DNA of 39,848 nt, taken from NCBI GenBank assembly GCA_017532155.1, contig JAFXJP010000036.1, forward strand, positions 1 through 39,848, in the 5' to 3' direction. This document shows positions 1 through 7,282 of the stretch, in pieces. The first letter of the stretch is position 1, and each line of letters starts with the position of its first letter. A program made the position numbers and the translations under genes. The notes beneath the pieces were generated by a model, which was not told the DNA's origin, did no database searches, and was given only the letters and a program-made list of their open reading frames with translations. Origin of the DNA: Clostridia bacterium (GTDB lineage Bacteria > Bacillota > Clostridia > Christensenellales > Aristaeellaceae).

Positions 1-2
1 AC

Positions 3-502
3 GATCGAGGGACGGCTTTTAAGGTAAAAGCCTCCCTCGAGCTCCCTCGAAAACCAGTCTTTGGTTGTCTTGTTTCGGCAGGCTTATCGAAAAAGAGTCT
101 GAATCCGAGTGTGCAAGTAAACTTGCCCATCGGCTTCAGGCTCTTTTTCTATCCGCTTCGCGGATGCGATGGCTGCGCCATCGGCCTGCCGCGATTGTTG
201 ACTGCTAGCGCTCGCGGAGGCTTCACGATCGTGCCGCCGCAGCGGCGTGCCTTCCCGCTCGTTTTTTCCGCAGAAAAAACGGCGTCGCCCAAACGCACCC
301 CGTACCAAAGCGGCAGGCTGCGGAGCGCAGCTTCGCGCGCGTGCGAAGCACGCAGAAAAAGAAACCGGAGAAAATCGGGGCAAGCTTGCTTGCATCCGTT
401 TTCTCCGGCTTCTTTTTCGATATAGACTGCCGCGTCAATTACGCAGCCAACTTCCAATACCAACGCAGGTTCTTTGTTACTTTCTTGACTCAAGAAAGTA
501 AC
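3..502. repeat. Composite structured repeat E1 (two inverted units)
   Basis: This 500-base stretch downstream of the epimerase gene has no credible gene. It holds two copies of a structured unit facing each other. The left unit (plus, about 3-191) has a terminal hairpin (TCGAGGGA at 5-12 with TCCCTCGA at 33-40), then a closing stem CGGCAGGC (76-83) with GCCTGCCG (184-191). This stem encloses a long hairpin (89-149), ATCCGC-TTC-GCGGAT (151-165) and CGATGG-CTGCG-CCATCG (167-183). The right unit (minus, about 310-502) has the same parts: closing stem 310-316 with 427-433, long hairpin 354-418, and a terminal hairpin 476-502. Between them lies a GTTTTTT/AAAAAAC hairpin near 260-279. The same composite arrangement recurs at 30.06-30.83 kb. 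Reading frames here run through these palindromes and are not genes. Confidence 0.85.
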
Positions 503-518
503 GTCCCTCCTCCGTTCC

Positions 519-1181
519 TCACTTCACGCACTCTCTGAACTTCGCAATCGCCTCGTCCAGCGGCATCGCTTTGGTGAATACGCTGGAAGAGCCGCAGACA
601 AAAATATCCGCGCCCTTTTCGCGCATCTTGGGCGCCATCTCGAAGGAACAGTTGCCGTCCACCTCAATGGGCAGATCGCCCTTGCCGTGCTTTTTGAGCA
701 GCTCGCGGGTGTCGGCGATTTTCTGAATGGTCTCGGGCACAGCCTTCTGGCCGGCGAAACCGGGGTTGACGGTCATTACAAGCACGCCGTCAATCACGTC
801 GATTACGCCCTCCAGAACGCTCACGGGCGTGGGCGGATTGATGGTCGCCAGCGCTTTGGCGCCGGTGGCGCGCACCATCTCCAGGCACTTGCGCCATTCC
901 TTGGTGCTTTCATAGTGCACCGCTACGTATTCGCCGGGCTGGAAGTCGAACCACGGGATTTTCTTTTCGGGCTCAACGATCATCAGGTGCACGTCAAGCG
1001 GAATATTGGTCAGTTTGCGCAGCTGCTTTACATAATCGGTGCCCAGCATGAGGTTGGGTACAAAACAGCCGTCCATCACGTCAATATGCAGATATTCAAT
1101 GCCGTTTTTTTCAAAAGCGCGCAGATAGGTGCGCAGCTCATCGATCTGAGCGCACATCATGGAAGGGGAAAGCATGCCCAT
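519..1181 (-). CDS. Ribulose-phosphate 3-epimerase family protein
   Basis: This 220-residue protein is a TIM-barrel epimerase of the ribulose-phosphate 3-epimerase family, which inverts C3 of ketopentose or related ketohexose phosphates in the cytoplasm. Visible family motifs are SPSMMC at the N-terminus, HIDVMDGCFVPN (metal ligands and catalytic Asp), DVHLM, MTVNPGFAGQ, EVDGN with the second catalytic Asp, and a phosphate-binding GSS near the end. The SPSMMC start and EVDGNC segment recall the allulose-6-phosphate epimerase (AlsE) branch, so the substrate may not be ribulose 5-phosphate. I chose the ATG at 1181 because GGAGG lies 8 bases upstream; a GTG five codons earlier would overlap that ribosome site. 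Transketolase, a pathway partner, is at the other end of the window. The gene is monocistronic and ends at repeat E1. Confidence 0.88.
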   Translation of the reverse strand: MGMLSPSMMCAQIDELRTYLRAFEKNGIEYLHIDVMDGCFVPNLMLGTDYVKQLRKLTNIPLDVHLMIVEPEKKIPWFDFQPGEYVAVHYESTKEWRKCLEMVRATGAKALATINPPTPVSVLEGVIDVIDGVLVMTVNPGFAGQKAVPETIQKIADTRELLKKHGKGDLPIEVDGNCSFEMAPKMREKGADIFVCGSSSVFTKAMPLDEAIAKFRECVK

Positions 1182-1215
1182 AACATAAACCTCCACAGAG
1201 ATTGATTTTATACAT

Positions 1216-1246
1216 ATATCATCCCATTTTTAGCCTGATTCGTCAA
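1216..1246 (-). promoter_or_regulatory. Possible promoter of the epimerase gene
   Basis: On the minus strand TTGACG (1241-1246) is followed after 19 bases by TGATAT (1216-1221), upstream of the GGAGG site. The spacing is longer than ideal, so this is only a candidate. Confidence 0.35.
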
Positions 1247-1338
1247 GAGAAATGCCGCTTGTTGATAAACGCTGCGCAGCTTTGAAAAAAAGAAAAAAAG
1301 AATGAAAAACAATGAACAGCATCCGGCCGCTTTTTTTA

Positions 1339-1367
1339 TTGCATTCCTTCCTTTTAAGTGCTATAAT
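1339..1367 (+). promoter_or_regulatory. Promoter of proS
   Basis: TTGCAT (1339-1344), a 17-base spacer and a perfect TATAAT (1362-1367) lie 35 bases before the proS start codon. The resulting 5' leader is about 30 bases, too short for a T-box, so proS is not under the tRNA-sensing control common in this phylum. Confidence 0.8.
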
Positions 1368-1401
1368 TTGTAAGATATCTCAATTTGGGAGGAATTACCG
1401 T

Positions 1402-3132
1402 ATGAAACTTGCAAACATGCTGGGCGAACGTTTCCGCGAGACCCCGGCGGATTGCCAGATCGCCAGCCAGATCTTTATGATCCGCGGCGGATATATGAAA
1501 CAGGTGGCCAACGGCATTTACACCCTGCTGATGCCCGCCAAGCGCATTACCCGTAAGATTGAAAACATCATGCGCGAAGAGATGGACGCAATCGACGGCC
1601 AGGAAGTGATGTTCCCCGTCGTGATGCCGGGCGATCTCTGGCGCGAGTCCGGCCGCTTTGATGCGATCGGCAGCGAGCTGCTGCGCATGAAGGATCGCGG
1701 CGGCAACGACATGGTGCTGGGCATGACCCATGAAGAAGCCAGCGTGCATGCCGTGCGCGGAACGCCCAAGGCCGAGGGCAATTTCCCCTTCATGATTTAT
1801 CAGATTCAGACCAAGTTCCGCGATGAGCCCCGTGCCCGCGGCGGCCTGATCCGCGTGCGCGAATTCACGATGAAGGATGCGTATTCCTTCCACACTTCTC
1901 AGGAGTGCCTGGAAAAGTATTATGAGCGCGCCTACCACGCCTACGAGCGCATCTATGCCCGCTGCGGCGTGCCTGAGGTTGTGGCCGTCAAGTCCGACAG
2001 CGGCATGATGGGCGGCAAAGTGTCGCACGAGTTCATGCTGCTCACCGACATCGGCGAAGATACCATCATTACCTGCCCCGAGTGCGGCTATCGCTCCAAT
2101 ATGGAAGCGGCTGACTGCGTTGTCGTGAATGAAAAGCGCGGCGAAGAAGAACTGACGAAGGTTGCCACGCCCGAGCAGAAGACCATCGAAGACGTGTGCA
2201 ATTTCCTCGGCTGCGAGCCCAAGCATATGTGCAAGGCCGTCGTCTACCAGGAAAACCTCACCGACAAGTATGTAATCGTATTTGTGCGCGGCGATCTGGA
2301 AGTGAACGAGACCAAGCTGCGCAATCACCTGGGCTGCGAGATTCATCCTGCCACCGAAATCACCGCGGAAAGCGGTATTGTGGCTGGGTTCATCGGCCCG
2401 GTCGGCATCACGAAGAATGCTACCGTGCTCTTTGACAAGAGCCTTGAAGGCACGGATAACCTTGTCTGCGGCGCCAACGAAGAAGGCTATCACATGACGG
2501 GCTTCTCCATTGAGCGCGATGCGAAGGTTGATTCCTTCTGCGATGTGGCCAAGACCTATCAGGGCGCTATCTGCCCCGTGTGCGGCAAGCCGGTCATTTC
2601 CGTCAGCCGCGGTATCGAAGTGGGCAACATCTTCCAGCTGGGCACCAAGTATTCTCACTCCATGGGCCTGCAGTTCCAGAAGAAGGACGGCTCTTTCGAG
2701 GATGTCATCATGGGCTGCTACGGCATTGGCGTAGGCCGTCTGTGCGCGTCCGTTTGCGAAGTGCGCCACGACGATTACGGTCCCATCTGGCCCATGACCA
2801 TTGCGCCCTGGCAGGTGCATCTGTGCGCGATGCGCGCCGACAAGCCCGAAGTGCGCGAGGCTGCGGACAAGCTCTACGAAGATCTCAAGAAGGCCGGCGT
2901 GGAAGTGATCTATGATGATCGTCCCGTCAGCGCTGGCGTTATGTTCTCCGATGCGGACCTGCTGGGCGTGCCTGTGCGCGTGATCGTCAGCCCCAAGACG
3001 CTCGCCCGCGGTGCGGTGGAAGTGTCCGCCCGCGACAAGTCCTTCCGTCAGGATGCGAATGTCGAGACTGCTGTTGCCGAAGTCAAGGGCATTGTCGATA
3101 AGATGCTGGCGGAATTGAACAACGTGGATTAA
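1402..3132 (+). CDS. proS: Prolyl-tRNA synthetase (bacterial type)
   Basis: This 576-residue cytoplasmic class II aminoacyl-tRNA synthetase charges tRNA-Pro with proline. The N-terminal catalytic domain shows class II motif 2 (FRDEPRARGGLIRVREF) and the proline-site segment GMTHEEA. A central insertion of about 180 residues (roughly 225-405) is the YbaK-like editing domain of bacterial ProRS, which clears mischarged Ala-tRNA-Pro. Motif 3 follows (GCYGIGVGRL), then the C-terminal anticodon-binding domain (IAPWQVHLC onward). The length is normal for the bacterial-type enzyme. The ATG at 1402 follows GGGAGGAATTACCGT; the longer frame from 1312 runs through the promoter and is not used. A two-Cys pair (CPECGYRS, and CPVCGKP later) resembles a zinc knuckle seen in some clostridial copies. 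Repeat E2 starts about 20 bases after the stop. Confidence 0.97.
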   Translation: MKLANMLGERFRETPADCQIASQIFMIRGGYMKQVANGIYTLLMPAKRITRKIENIMREEMDAIDGQEVMFPVVMPGDLWRESGRFDAIGSELLRMKDRGGNDMVLGMTHEEASVHAVRGTPKAEGNFPFMIYQIQTKFRDEPRARGGLIRVREFTMKDAYSFHTSQECLEKYYERAYHAYERIYARCGVPEVVAVKSDSGMMGGKVSHEFMLLTDIGEDTIITCPECGYRSNMEAADCVVVNEKRGEEELTKVATPEQKTIEDVCNFLGCEPKHMCKAVVYQENLTDKYVIVFVRGDLEVNETKLRNHLGCEIHPATEITAESGIVAGFIGPVGITKNATVLFDKSLEGTDNLVCGANEEGYHMTGFSIERDAKVDSFCDVAKTYQGAICPVCGKPVISVSRGIEVGNIFQLGTKYSHSMGLQFQKKDGSFEDVIMGCYGIGVGRLCASVCEVRHDDYGPIWPMTIAPWQVHLCAMRADKPEVREAADKLYEDLKKAGVEVIYDDRPVSAGVMFSDADLLGVPVRVIVSPKTLARGAVEVSARDKSFRQDANVETAVAEVKGIVDKMLAELNNVD

Positions 3133-3151
3133 CGCGGGGAGGGGAGAGTAC

Positions 3152-3341
3152 GTTTCTCTTTTGAGTCAAAAGAGAAACAGAAAACCTGCGTATGGATTGG
3201 AAGTTGACTTGCTGGGTTTTGCGGCAGGCTGACGAAAAAGGACCTCGGAATACGAATGTGAAAGCAAGCTTTCCCATCGATTCCGGGGCCCTTTTTCTTG
3301 TCCGCGTTGCGGACGCGATTGCTGCGCAATCGGCCTGCCGC
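3152..3341 (+). repeat. Structured repeat unit E2 (single copy)
   Basis: One unit of the same family as E1 and E3 lies between proS and the next gene. It begins with a perfect 11-bp terminal hairpin (GTTTCTCTTTT at 3152-3162 with AAAAGAGAAAC at 3168-3178), which could also stop proS transcription. The AACCTG-TTGG-type linker follows. The closing stem GCGGCAGGC (3221-3229) with GCCTGCCGC (3333-3341) encloses a long GAAAAAG...CTTTTTC hairpin (3234-3297), GTCCGC-GTT-GCGGAC and CGATTG-CTGCG-CAATCG. Compared with E1, both sides of the stems differ together (for example GATGG/CCATC becomes GATTG/CAATC). The rest of the gap (3342-3437) shows no gene. Confidence 0.85.
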
Positions 3342-3437
3342 GCTGCTGTGTGGTTACGCCTGCGGGGGATTATTGCGGGCGGTATCTGTGCATGCATTCA
3401 TTCAATAATATTGAGGTAAAGCGGATTTGGCTGGAGA

Positions 3438-3728
3438 CTATTTGGGAGCAGAAAAATTGTCGGATACTTTGGCACTTAATAAATGCAGTAATTCTGCACT
3501 GTTATGAGCGTTTCTTTTGCATGAATCAATTAACTCGCCAAAAGCGTACAGGAGAAGCGAGGAGATGTATCCGGCGAAGCTGCCGACTCCTGCAATGAGA
3601 AGAAATGGTCCGATGGTGAGATAACCGCTGTTAGCATAGATGCAAGCAAGGACTACAGTTGCTATCAGCATCAGAACAAAATTGATGATGGCCAACGTTT
3701 TGAGTTTCTCTCCGGGTCTGTCAAACAT
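3438..3728 (-). CDS. Small two-helix membrane protein, unknown
   Basis: This 96-residue protein has two strongly hydrophobic segments (about residues 15-34 and 40-62: IINFVLMLIATVVLACIYA and a Gly/Ser-rich second helix) and a charged or polar C-terminal tail. I do not recognise a family; similar small proteins often sit beside XRE regulators. The ATG at 3728 follows AAAGGAGG by about 9 bases. The gene is divergent from the XRE regulator at 3826 and shares its palindromic control region, so it is probably the regulator's target. Its base composition is more AT-rich than proS or the ABC gene, which together with the flanking repeat suggests acquired DNA. Confidence 0.6.
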   Translation of the reverse strand: MFDRPGEKLKTLAIINFVLMLIATVVLACIYANSGYLTIGPFLLIAGVGSFAGYISSLLLYAFGELIDSCKRNAHNSAELLHLLSAKVSDNFSAPK

Positions 3729-3751
3729 AGTGAACAACCTCCTTTTTTTAC

Positions 3752-3780
3752 ATTTTACTGCAATTTGTTGTAAAAGTCAA
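3752..3780 (-). promoter_or_regulatory. Promoter of the small membrane protein gene
   Basis: On the minus strand TTGACT (3775-3780), a 17-base spacer and TAAAAT (3752-3757) form a near-consensus promoter. It abuts the palindrome at 3781-3797, so a bound regulator would block RNA polymerase. Confidence 0.7.
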
Positions 3781-3797
3781 TACAACAGAATGTTGTA
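3781..3797. promoter_or_regulatory. Palindromic operator between divergent genes
   Basis: TACAACA-GAA-TGTTGTA is a perfect 7-bp inverted repeat with a 3-base centre. A related TTGTTGTAAA half-site is at 3765-3774. It lies between the minus-strand promoter and the XRE gene start, which fits a site for the adjacent XRE regulator (inference). Confidence 0.6.
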
Positions 3798-3825
3798 GCG
3801 ATAATAAGGCAGAGGTGATTTGCTG

Positions 3826-4062
3826 ATGTATCGCAGGATTCGTGATTTACGTGAGGATGCTGATTTGAAGCAGCGGGAGATGGCAGAAATTCTGCATTGC
3901 TCGCAGCAGGCATATGCGAATTACGAGTTGGGACAGCGTGATATTCCGACCAGCATTTTGATTGCGCTTGCACGGTACTACAATACATCGACAGATTATA
4001 TTTTAGGGCTGACAGACGATCCTTTGCCTGCCAAAATACTGAAAAATACAAAAACGGAATAA
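3826..4062 (+). CDS. XRE-family helix-turn-helix regulator
   Basis: This 78-residue protein is essentially one Cro/C1-type helix-turn-helix domain. RIRDLREDADLKQREMAEIL leads into the recognition helix region CSQQAYANYELGQRDIPTSILIALARYYNTSTDYILGLTD, the standard XRE layout. No effector or membrane domain is present. I chose the ATG at 3826, 8 bases after AGAGGTG; a TTG two codons earlier is also in frame. It is divergent from the small membrane protein gene, and the TACAACA palindrome between them is the likely binding site. A possible -10 GATAAT at 3800-3805 lies just past the palindrome, which would give autoregulation. It is AT-rich relative to its neighbours. Confidence 0.9.
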   Translation: MYRRIRDLREDADLKQREMAEILHCSQQAYANYELGQRDIPTSILIALARYYNTSTDYILGLTDDPLPAKILKNTKTE

Positions 4063-4119
4063 TATGGAAGTGATGCGGTAAAAATAGTTGCCGTATCGCA
4101 TTTTTTGACGAAAAAAACC

Positions 4120-4147
4120 TTGCAAACGTTCACATTGCGTTTATAAT
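4120..4147 (+). promoter_or_regulatory. Promoter of the ABC transporter gene
   Basis: TTGCAA (4120-4125), a 16-base spacer and TATAAT (4142-4147) lie 50 bases upstream of the GTG start. A weak dyad followed by TTTTTT at 4073-4107 just before it may end transcription of the XRE gene. Confidence 0.6.
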
Positions 4148-4196
4148 TACATGGTAAACTGTTTCCTGTAAAATGGATGGAAAGGACGATTTCGTC

Positions 4197-6848
4197 GTGC
4201 TACAATTGAAAGGTATCCGCAAGGATTATGTGACGGGCGAACACAAGGTACAGGCGCTGCGTGGGGTGGATCTCAGCTTCCGCCGCAGCGAGTTTGTAGC
4301 CATTCTTGGTCAGTCGGGCTGCGGCAAAACCACGCTGCTTAATATTATCGGCGGTTTGGATCACTATACCGAGGGCGATCTGATCATCAAGGGTCGCTCC
4401 ACCAAGGAATTCAAGGACCGCGACTGGGACAGCTACCGCAATCATTCGGTCGGCTTTGTTTTCCAGTCCTACAATCTGATTCCGCATCAGAATGTTTTGT
4501 CCAATGTGGAACTTGCGCTGACGCTCTCCGGCGTATCGGCCAAGGAGCGCCGCAAGCGCGCCATTGACGTGCTGAACAAAGTAGGCCTTGGCGATCAGCT
4601 GCACAAAAAGCCCAATGAAATGTCGGGCGGCCAGATGCAGCGCGTTGCGATTGCCCGCGCGCTGATCAACAATCCTGAGATTCTCCTGGCGGATGAACCC
4701 ACCGGCGCACTGGACAGCGAAACCAGCGTGCAGATCATGGAAATCCTCAAGGAAATTGCCAAGGACCGTCTGGTCATCATGGTCACGCACAATCCTGATC
4801 TTGCGGATGAATATGCTACCCGCACCATCCGCCTGCTGGACGGCAAGATCATCAGCGATTCCGATCCCTATGACGCGGAGGCTGACAAGGGCGACCACGC
4901 CAAGAACATGAAGCACACCGCCATGGGCTTTGGCACGGCGCTGCGCCTGTCGCTCAATAACCTTTTGACCAAGAAGGGCCGTACCTTCATGATCGCGCTG
5001 GCGGGCTCTATCGGCATCATTGGCATCGCGCTGATTCTGTCGCTCTCCAACGGCGTTAATCTCTACATCAAGGGTATTGAGGAAGATACGCTCTCGCTGT
5101 ACCCGCTTACCATTCAGTCTGAGGCGGTGGACAGCGCCAGCATGATGATGAATATGATGTCCATCGGCCAGTCTGTGCAGACCGAGCAGGAAGAGGGCCG
5201 CATCTATTCCAGCAACATCATGGCGGAAGTGCTCAATACCATGGTCAGCGAAGTGAATGAAAATGACCTGGGCGCCTTTAAGGAGTTTGTTGATAACGAC
5301 GAGGAGATCAATCAGTATCTCAGCGGCGTGGGCTATGAGTATAACCCTGTACTCAATATCTATAATGTAAATGCTGTCAATGGCGTGCAGCAGGTCAATC
5401 CCAGCACGCTGATTGACAACATGACCAACACCACCATGATGAGCGACATGACGGAAATGATGAGCATGTCCTCGATGTCTTCCATGGGCAGCATGGCGGA
5501 AATGTATAACCTCAACGCTTTCTTTGAACTGCCGCAGAGCAACGACGATATGGCGGATGATTATTCCGTTATCGTGGGCCGTCTGCCCGAAAAATACAAT
5601 GAGCTTCTGCTGGTTGTGGGCGAAAACGACGACCTGAGTGATATGACGCTGTATACCCTGGGCATGCGCGACCAGAGCGAAGTGCAGCAGATGTTCATGA
5701 CGCTGATGATGGGCGGCCAGATTGGCACCGAGCCTACCAGCTATACGCATGAAGAATTGCTGGGACTGGAGTTCAAGCTCATTCTGCAGGGCGATATGTA
5801 CAAGGGCAATGCGTCCGGTGTATATACCGACATGCGCGGCGACGCGCAGTATCTCAGTGAGGCGCTGGAAAATGGCGTAGAGCTGAAGGTGGTGGGCATT
5901 GCCCGCGGCGAAACGGTATCGCTGGTATCCGTCTTTGCGGCCGGCGGCATCGGCTATACGCGCGATCTGGTGGAATATGTGATCAACGCCAACAACGAAA
6001 CGGCGGCGGTCAAGGCGCAGAAGGAAAATCCCGAGGTGGATATTTTCACCGGTATTCGCTTTGACGGCGGTACGGTGGCTGAGCCGACGATGGAAATGGT
6101 GAATGCCTATATCGCCACGCTGCCTGCTGAACAGCAGGCCTCGGTGAGCATGATGATGGGCATGATGACAGAGGAGCAGATCCTGGGCATGATGAAGGAT
6201 CAGATGGCTTCCCAGACGACTACGGCCACCTATGACGGCAACATTGCGCTGCTCAATGCCATTGATTTGGCTACGCCTACGGAAATTATGCTCTATCCTA
6301 TCGACTTTGCCAGCAAGGAAGAGGTTGTGCGCATCATTGGCGAATACAATGACCGCATGATCGCTGAGGGCAAGGACGGCCGCGTTATTCAGTATACCGA
6401 CTATGTAGGCACGCTGATGTCCTCTGTCACTACGATTGTGGACGTTATTTCCTATGTGCTGATTGCTTTTGTGTCCATTTCGCTGGTGGTGTCCTCTATC
6501 ATGATTGGTATTATCACCTATATCAGCGTGCTGGAGCGTACCAAGGAAATTGGTATCCTGCGTGCAATGGGCGCCTCCAAGAAGGATATTTCCCGCGTCT
6601 TCACGGCGGAGACCTTCATTATCGGCGTGTGCGCCGGCGCGCTGGGCGTGCTGGTCACCTGGGGGCTGACCTTCCCCATCAATGCCATCATCAGCAGTCT
6701 GTCCAATATCAAGGCTGCGGCGATCCTGCCCTGGCAGGGCGCGGTGATCCTGGTGATCATCAGCATGATCCTGACCATGATTGCGGGCTTCATTCCCTCC
6801 CGCATGGCCGCCAAGAAGGATCCCGTGGTGGCGCTGCGCACCGAATAA
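4197..6848 (+). CDS. ABC transporter, fused ATPase and FtsX-type permease
   Basis: This 883-residue protein joins a MacB/LolD-type ATPase to a permease. Residues 1-225 hold Walker A GQSGCGKT (38-45), the signature MSGGQ (about 142) and Walker B ILLADEPTG (about 161). A first transmembrane helix follows near 262-282. Then comes an extracytoplasmic region of about 460 residues, and three C-terminal helices (from about 744) with the FtsX features LERTKEIGILRAMGA and PVVALR. The order fits mechanotransmission ABC systems that act on lipids, peptides or envelope stress rather than importers. The outside domain is unusually methionine-rich (5421-5505 encodes 11 Met in about 30 residues). The GTG at 4197 follows AAAGGA; an ATG 8 codons earlier has no ribosome site. 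There is no two-component system next door, so its cue is unknown. Confidence 0.93.
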   Translation: MLQLKGIRKDYVTGEHKVQALRGVDLSFRRSEFVAILGQSGCGKTTLLNIIGGLDHYTEGDLIIKGRSTKEFKDRDWDSYRNHSVGFVFQSYNLIPHQNVLSNVELALTLSGVSAKERRKRAIDVLNKVGLGDQLHKKPNEMSGGQMQRVAIARALINNPEILLADEPTGALDSETSVQIMEILKEIAKDRLVIMVTHNPDLADEYATRTIRLLDGKIISDSDPYDAEADKGDHAKNMKHTAMGFGTALRLSLNNLLTKKGRTFMIALAGSIGIIGIALILSLSNGVNLYIKGIEEDTLSLYPLTIQSEAVDSASMMMNMMSIGQSVQTEQEEGRIYSSNIMAEVLNTMVSEVNENDLGAFKEFVDNDEEINQYLSGVGYEYNPVLNIYNVNAVNGVQQVNPSTLIDNMTNTTMMSDMTEMMSMSSMSSMGSMAEMYNLNAFFELPQSNDDMADDYSVIVGRLPEKYNELLLVVGENDDLSDMTLYTLGMRDQSEVQQMFMTLMMGGQIGTEPTSYTHEELLGLEFKLILQGDMYKGNASGVYTDMRGDAQYLSEALENGVELKVVGIARGETVSLVSVFAAGGIGYTRDLVEYVINANNETAAVKAQKENPEVDIFTGIRFDGGTVAEPTMEMVNAYIATLPAEQQASVSMMMGMMTEEQILGMMKDQMASQTTTATYDGNIALLNAIDLATPTEIMLYPIDFASKEEVVRIIGEYNDRMIAEGKDGRVIQYTDYVGTLMSSVTTIVDVISYVLIAFVSISLVVSSIMIGIITYISVLERTKEIGILRAMGASKKDISRVFTAETFIIGVCAGALGVLVTWGLTFPINAIISSLSNIKAAAILPWQGAVILVIISMILTMIAGFIPSRMAAKKDPVVALRTE

Positions 6849-6862
6849 TTGCATATGAAACA

Positions 6863-6893
6863 GGCGTCGGTCATGCGACCGGCGCCGTTTTTT
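6863..6893 (+). terminator. Terminator after the ABC transporter
   Basis: A GC-rich hairpin (GGCGTCGGTC, loop ATGC, GACCGGCGCC) is followed by GTTTTTTT just after the ABC stop codon. Confidence 0.9.
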
Positions 6894-6895
6894 TA

Positions 6896-7282
6896 TGTCA
6901 ATCGATTATTAAATATTGGTTGCAACGCTCGGGCTTCTTTCGTCAATAATTGCTCAAACTGCGCTGATTTTTGTAAATATCAGCAGAAATAAAGCATTGG
7001 AAGGCGGAAAGTGCGAAAAATATGAAGTTAACAAAATTGAAATATATATAAAAATAGGCATGATGATATTCTTGTTTGACATTTCCAGTTTTGCAATTGA
7101 AGTAATATGATGTATTTGGTGAGAGTTGGATTTTTTGTAGCCAATTCTGCCAAATATATTAATACTGCGCGAGTCATATTCCCACCCGGCCGCAATGTTC
7201 GCCGGGAAACTGCCGACGAAACAGGGCGGCATTGCAGGGGATGGAGAGGAACGCTCGCGAGAAATTGAAGGAGGCAGTTCTT
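6896..7282 (+). other. Gap before pckA: AT-rich segment and structured leader
   Basis: No convincing gene is present. Bases 6900-7180 are AT-rich, and the 64-codon frame there (6916-7110, TTG start) lacks a ribosome site. A TTGACA at 7076-7081 has TAATAT 21 bases on, too far for a standard promoter, so I cannot place the pckA promoter with confidence. Near the gene, GCAATG (7192-7197) pairs with CATTGC (7230-7235), with inner CGCC/GGCG pairing. This could be a leader hairpin in the pckA mRNA. Confidence 0.4.

Noticed and set aside
84-501. Overlapping short frames on both strands at 84-501
   Set aside because: They read through the hairpins of repeat E1, lack ribosome sites and have palindrome-driven composition.
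1261-1401. T-box or other riboswitch ahead of proS
   Set aside because: The TATAAT at 1362 leaves only about 30 bases of leader, too short for such an element.
4200-6854. Long minus-strand frame opposite the ABC transporter
   Set aside because: Shadow frame; the plus strand has complete Walker and FtsX motifs.
6916-7110. 64-codon frame before pckA
   Set aside because: TTG start without a ribosome site in AT-rich DNA; no recognisable features beyond hydrophobic stretches.
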